In this document: in pieces, positions 59,840 through 64,000 of the stretch
Position numbering within the stretch: the first letter of the stretch is position 1
How the letters are laid out: each line of letters begins with the position of its first letter
Origin: Enterobacter sp. R4-368
GTDB lineage: Bacteria; Pseudomonadota; Gammaproteobacteria; Enterobacterales; Enterobacteriaceae
Assembly (NCBI RefSeq): GCF_000410515.1
Contig: NC_021500.1
Location: 434,001 to 498,000 of the forward strand
Direction: 5' to 3'
DNA length: 64,000 bases
Made by a program: the position numbers and the translations under genes
Notes under the pieces: model-generated
The model's database searches: none
The model's input: the letters and a program-made list of their open reading frames with translations, nothing else
Told to the model about the DNA's origin: nothing

Positions 59840-62800
59840 CCGGAAACGCAAAATCTCCCCCCTGGCCGCCGATGCTGGCCGAAAACCAACCGTTTACGCT
59901 GCAGGATGATGCTATCTACACGCCGCTGGCGCAGGAGGGCGGCATTGTCTGGATGAATGCCCACTACCCGTGGGCGAGTGATGCGTTTATTCTCGCCACG
60001 GCGGTAAGCGACGATGCCGAGCCGCGCGCCAGCCAGTTGCTGAACAACGAATTAGCGCTGCGCCAGCAGCTAGATAGCCGTTGGGCGGTAAAACCGGTGG
60101 CCAGCACGCAGTATCACGGCCGCGTTGCGCTGGTTTACCCTACATTTGCCTTTAAACCGCTCACCCGCATGATCACCCAGCCGATGGCGTGTATCGCCAG
60201 CTGGCTTGAACTGACCCTGCGCATCTGCACGCCGCTGCGCCAGATGCACCAGAGCAACCTGATCCATGGCGATATTAAACCCGGCAATATTTTTCTCACC
60301 GATGAAGGCTGCCGGTTGGGCGGGTTTGGACTGACGACCAGTACCGTCGGGGAACCGGCGCAGAACTGGCTGCCGCTCTCCGGCGGTACGCTGGCCTATA
60401 TGTCACCGGAGCACACCACGCGCACCCACCACGCCGTGGACAACCGCAGCGATCTCTACAGTCTGGGGATTGTCTTTTATGAGCTGTTGACCGGCACATT
60501 GCCGTTCGATCTCAGCGAAGGCGGGCAGGCGGAATGGGTGTTGCACCACATCGCCTCTGAACCTTCGCCGCCGCATAGCCTGCGCGACGGGGTGCCGGAG
60601 ATGCTCTCCACCATTGTGCTGAAGCTGCTGGCAAAGTCGCCGGAAAAACGTTACCAGACGGTCGATGGGTTGATGGCGGATTTGCGCCGCTGCCAGGCGA
60701 CATTAACGCCCGATGGCGAGATAGCCGCCTTTACGCCAGGTCTGCAGGATCGCTCACCGGCGCTGCATTTTGCTAACACATTGTATCGCGCCCATCCGCA
60801 GGCCAAATCGCTGGCAGACGCGCTGGACGCGGTTGTGCAAAGCGGTACGCAAACGCTGGTCACCATCAGCGGTCCTGTCGGGATGGGGAAATCGTCGCTG
60901 ATGGCCTCGTCGTTAAAGGCCTTTCAGAGTCGCCCGTCGCTTATCGCGCTCGGGAAGGTGGAACAAAACTCGTCGATTCTGCCGCTGGGTGTGCTGACGG
61001 CCGCTTTCCGCTCGCTGGCGCTGCATTTACTGGGGTTACCCGCTGAGGAAGTGGCGCGCTGGAAGACGCGGCTCAGCAGTGCGCTCACCGGTTATGAAGC
61101 GCTGGCGGTGAGCCTCGCGCCGGAGCTGGGTCTGCTGATTAACAGTAAACCCGTGCTGTTTGTCGACACTTTGTCACTCGATTCACGCGCGCGCTTCAAC
61201 CACATGGTGCTGCGGCTGGTGAATGTCTTTGCCACTCCGGGTTGCCCGCTGATTATCCTTATCGATAACCTGCACTGGATCGATGACGCCAGCCTGCATT
61301 TACTGGAATACCTGTTACAGCACAGCCATGCCTTGCCGCTGCTGATGGTGGTTTCACACCGCGACGTAGCCTCGTTAGACGATCCGGCTTTTGCCACCGC
61401 GCTGGCCCGCTTGCGTAGCGCCGCCAGCCGGGTAATTGAGTGTGTGCCGCAACCGCGTTCGGCGAAAGCAATCTCGCGCTGGCTGGCGACCGTTTTTCAG
61501 ACGCGCCCGGCATCCACCCTTGAGCTGGCAAAACTGATCCATGAAAAAACCGGCGGCAATCCGCTGTTCGTCCATGAGTTCTTTAAGCGCATTACCGAAG
61601 ACGGTCTGGTGAGCCATAACAGTTACCAGGGCAAATGGCAGTATGACCTGGCGGCGATTAGCACCCGCTACCACCGCGAAAACGTCCCCGATTTGCTGCT
61701 CCAGCAGCTGGCGCAAATGCCGCCTGAAACGCGCATCCTGCTCGGGAGCATGGCCTGTCTTGGCAGCGCGGGGGATATCACGTTAATAAGCCGTGTGCTG
61801 AACCTTTCTGCCAGCGAGGTGCATTACCGTCTGCATCCTGCGCTTACGGTACAACTGGTCACGCTTAACGCCGCCGCGTACACCTTTACCCATGAGCGCA
61901 TTCACGAAGCGGCCTGCGCGCTGCTGGAACCTGCATATTGCCGCCAGTTGCATCTGGCCACGGCCACGCTTCTGGCGCAAACGGCAGCCGAAGCCCCGGG
62001 CAATGAGCTGCTGTTTCGCGCAATTCACCACATTAATGCCGCGGCCGACGACATTTTGCCGCCGCAACGCCAGCACTTCAGTGAACTTAGCCTGCTTGCC
62101 GCCAGACGGGCAAAACATACCGGCGACTACACGTCGGCCCTGAGCTATTTACATCTCGCGCAGTGGCTTCGCACCGGGACAGGGCATGACTTTGCGCTGT
62201 CGCTGGAGGAGACCGCCTGTGAGTTTTTGCTCGGTAACCTGTCAACCGCGCGCGGACTGTGCGAACGGTTACTGGCCTCGCCTGGCGGGCTCACGGAAAA
62301 AGCGCAGGCCGCGACATTGCTGGCAGAAGTGCATATTCGCCAGTCCGGTTATCAGCTGGCGCTGGAAACAACGCTCTGTTGGTTGACCGTGTTTGGCATT
62401 CACCTCAGCCGTTATCCTGACGATGCAGCCTGTGATCACGCGTGGCAGGAGATGCATGCGCGTGTTGGAGATAATCCCGCGCATCTGTTTACTGCGCTGC
62501 CGCGCATGAATCATCAGGAAACCGACGCGCTGATGAACCTGCTGGCGAGCGCCAGTTTGTATGCCAGCTTTAATTGCCCGCGCCTGCATTTCCTGTTGCT
62601 GTGCCAAATGCTACAACTGACGCTCGAACGTGGGCTGACCGGCGCATCCACCTCGGCACTGGCCTGGTTTGGTGTACTGCTCGGTGAACGCTATGAAGAG
62701 TATGAACTGGGCTACCGTTACAGCGTTCTGGCGCAGGAGCTGGTGACGCGCCACGGTTTACATGAATTTGCCGCGAAAGCCCTGGTGCCGCTCGGGCGTA

Positions 62801-64000
62801 GCTGTGTCTGGACACAACCGCTATCACGAAGCGTGGAATGCGCTAACGCCTGCTTTACCGCGGCCGTTGCGCATGGCGATCTGACCATTGCCTGTTTTGC
62901 CGCTTTTCGCCAGGTGATCAACGCCATGAGTCGCGGCGATCACCTCGACACGGTATTAGGCCATATCGATCGCGGTCTGGCTTTTATTCGTGAAACCCAG
63001 TATTCGGACATGGATCACCTGCTGCTGTTACAACGTCACTTTGTCGAGTATCTGCGACAGCCGGATAGCATGTTAAGCGGCAAAGCGATCCTCCCCCGAT
63101 CGCTGCTGCCCCCGACGCCGCCTGCCACCATGCTGTTCTGGTTCTGGCTCTATCGCGGAATGGCGCACTTTTTCACCGGGGCCTGTTCCCGCGCGGAATC
63201 GTGTCTGAAAGAGGCGGGGAAACATGCCTGGTCCGCACCGGGGCATATCAGTCTGCTGGATTATCACCTTTACAGCGCACTTGCGCTGTCGATGCAGTTA
63301 ACGCCAGAGACGTTTTCCGCTGAGCACCGCCTGCGGCTGAACCAGCACTACAATAAAATCGCCCGCTGGGCGCGCGTCAATCCGGGAACCTTCAGCGATA
63401 AAGAAGCGCTGGTTTACGCAGAAATCGTACGCCTAGACGGCATGAACAGCATCGCGCTCGAACAGTATGAGAAGGCGATTACGCTGTCCCGCGAAGCCGG
63501 TTTTAACCCCAGCAATGCGCTGGCGCATGAACTGGCGGGGCGTTTTGCGCTCTCCTGTGGATACCAGACCGCAGCCGACGCGTATTTTCGCGGCGCGATG
63601 GCCGCCTGGGGACGCGTCGGGGCGCAGGCCAAAGTCCGCCATTTGCAGCAGGAGCATCCCCATCTTTTCACGCCCGTGGAAAGTACCCCCTATGACACCA
63701 TCTCCTTTGCGCAGAACGATGAAATCCGCGATCTGCAAAGTATCATCAAAGCCTCCCGCGCCTTATCAGAGGAGATCAACCTCGAACGGTTGATTCAGAT
63801 CCTGATGACCATGTTGCTGGAGCGTGCCGGTGCGCAGCGCGGCTTACTGATTCGCGTACTTGATGACAACATTCCGGAAATCGAAGCCAGCGCACACACC
63901 AGTAAAGAGGGCGTACTGGTGCGGGTGATCAAAGAGATGCCGCTGGCGACAGATATGCCGTTATCGGTGCTGGCGGCCGTGATCCGCACCGGACAAGAGA
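59836..64000 (+). CDS. Very large sensor: kinase-like domain, AAA-type ATPase, helical repeats, GAF (C-terminus beyond window)
   Basis: From ATG 59836 the frame is open to the window end, about 1388 codons. The first 280 residues resemble a Ser/Thr protein kinase with catalytic loop HGDIKPGN (144-151) and GGTLAYMSPEHTTR, RSDLYSLGIVFYELLTGTLPF. The DFG motif reads GFG (LGGFGL), and no glycine-rich loop is seen, so activity is doubtful. A STAND-like ATPase follows with Walker A GPVGMGKSS (346-354) and Walker B LIILIDNLHWID (about 472-483). A long alpha-helical repeat region runs to about 1300. Then a GAF domain starts (NLERLIQILMTMLLERAGAQRGLLI). This order is that of trifunctional kinase/ATPase/histidine-kinase proteins; a histidine kinase beyond the edge is expected but not seen. 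Confidence 0.85.
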   Translation, partial: MTGNAKSPPWPPMLAENQPFTLQDDAIYTPLAQEGGIVWMNAHYPWASDAFILATAVSDDAEPRASQLLNNELALRQQLDSRWAVKPVASTQYHGRVALVYPTFAFKPLTRMITQPMACIASWLELTLRICTPLRQMHQSNLIHGDIKPGNIFLTDEGCRLGGFGLTTSTVGEPAQNWLPLSGGTLAYMSPEHTTRTHHAVDNRSDLYSLGIVFYELLTGTLPFDLSEGGQAEWVLHHIASEPSPPHSLRDGVPEMLSTIVLKLLAKSPEKRYQTVDGLMADLRRCQATLTPDGEIAAFTPGLQDRSPALHFANTLYRAHPQAKSLADALDAVVQSGTQTLVTISGPVGMGKSSLMASSLKAFQSRPSLIALGKVEQNSSILPLGVLTAAFRSLALHLLGLPAEEVARWKTRLSSALTGYEALAVSLAPELGLLINSKPVLFVDTLSLDSRARFNHMVLRLVNVFATPGCPLIILIDNLHWIDDASLHLLEYLLQHSHALPLLMVVSHRDVASLDDPAFATALARLRSAASRVIECVPQPRSAKAISRWLATVFQTRPASTLELAKLIHEKTGGNPLFVHEFFKRITEDGLVSHNSYQGKWQYDLAAISTRYHRENVPDLLLQQLAQMPPETRILLGSMACLGSAGDITLISRVLNLSASEVHYRLHPALTVQLVTLNAAAYTFTHERIHEAACALLEPAYCRQLHLATATLLAQTAAEAPGNELLFRAIHHINAAADDILPPQRQHFSELSLLAARRAKHTGDYTSALSYLHLAQWLRTGTGHDFALSLEETACEFLLGNLSTARGLCERLLASPGGLTEKAQAATLLAEVHIRQSGYQLALETTLCWLTVFGIHLSRYPDDAACDHAWQEMHARVGDNPAHLFTALPRMNHQETDALMNLLASASLYASFNCPRLHFLLLCQMLQLTLERGLTGASTSALAWFGVLLGERYEEYELGYRYSVLAQELVTRHGLHEFAAKALVPLGRSCVWTQPLSRSVECANACFTAAVAHGDLTIACFAAFRQVINAMSRGDHLDTVLGHIDRGLAFIRETQYSDMDHLLLLQRHFVEYLRQPDSMLSGKAILPRSLLPPTPPATMLFWFWLYRGMAHFFTGACSRAESCLKEAGKHAWSAPGHISLLDYHLYSALALSMQLTPETFSAEHRLRLNQHYNKIARWARVNPGTFSDKEALVYAEIVRLDGMNSIALEQYEKAITLSREAGFNPSNALAHELAGRFALSCGYQTAADAYFRGAMAAWGRVGAQAKVRHLQQEHPHLFTPVESTPYDTISFAQNDEIRDLQSIIKASRALSEEINLERLIQILMTMLLERAGAQRGLLIRVLDDNIPEIEASAHTSKEGVLVRVIKEMPLATDMPLSVLAAVIRTGQE

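Noticed and set aside
1..64000. CRISPR arrays, tRNA or rRNA genes, insertion sequences, prophage
   Set aside because: No regularly spaced repeats, cloverleaf-type genes, transposases, integrases or phage structural genes were seen in either strand.

Overview
The window reads as the chromosome of a member of the Enterobacteriaceae, closest in feel to the Kosakonia/Enterobacter/Klebsiella group. The order nhoA, smvR/smvA, yddG, selenocysteine-containing fdnGHI, adhP, maeA and sra is the ancestral enteric backbone also seen in Salmonella and E. coli. Coding density is high, codon use is GC-rich, and intergenic gaps are short. I saw no tRNA, rRNA, CRISPR array, insertion sequence or prophage. All assignments are by eye from translated sequence; no database was searched.

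Layout. 1-4.4 kb: the start of a HAMP sensor protein, divergent from an AfuABC-type ABC importer that is preceded by a 31-codon ORF. 4.5-13.3 kb: arylamine N-acetyltransferase, the SmvR/SmvA efflux pair with two palindromic operator candidates, YddG, and the nitrate-inducible formate dehydrogenase operon. 13.4-22.3 kb: AraJ-like MFS, then a six-gene minus-strand operon (oligopeptide-type ABC importer, luciferase-like monooxygenase, two-domain alkylhydroperoxidase fusion) and a VOC protein. 22.4-28.5 kb: adhP, an inorganic pyrophosphatase carrying a signal peptide, an ABC-F protein with a well-initiated 27-codon leader ORF and competing stem-loops, maeA and sra.

28.6-36 kb: the synteny breaks after sra. 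An AT-rich start leads into a six-gene plus-strand operon: GT4-like glycosyltransferase, GT2 glycosyltransferase, HemW-type radical SAM protein, an internally duplicated alpha+beta barrel protein, an MFS exporter and a second duplicated barrel protein. This is the best candidate for an undescribed biosynthetic system. A PL5 alginate lyase with a signal peptide converges on it.

37-47.8 kb: an Aer-type chemoreceptor with a FliA-like promoter, then a catabolic locus (polar amino-acid-type ABC importer, TauE/SafE carrier, two MmgE/PrpD proteins) under a divergent FCD-type GntR regulator with two matching GTATAC boxes. 47.9-51.3 kb: a BLUF-EAL photoreceptor that keeps the catalytic EAL motifs, a membrane GGDEF cyclase and a GNAT acetyltransferase. 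51.4-64 kb: a pyruvate-oxidase-like TPP enzyme, a haloperoxidase-type hydrolase, an amidohydrolase-DoxX-MFS operon, and, divergent across a 16-bp tandem repeat, an isochorismatase-XapX-XapX-receiver operon ending in a very large kinase-like/ATPase/GAF sensor cut by the window edge.
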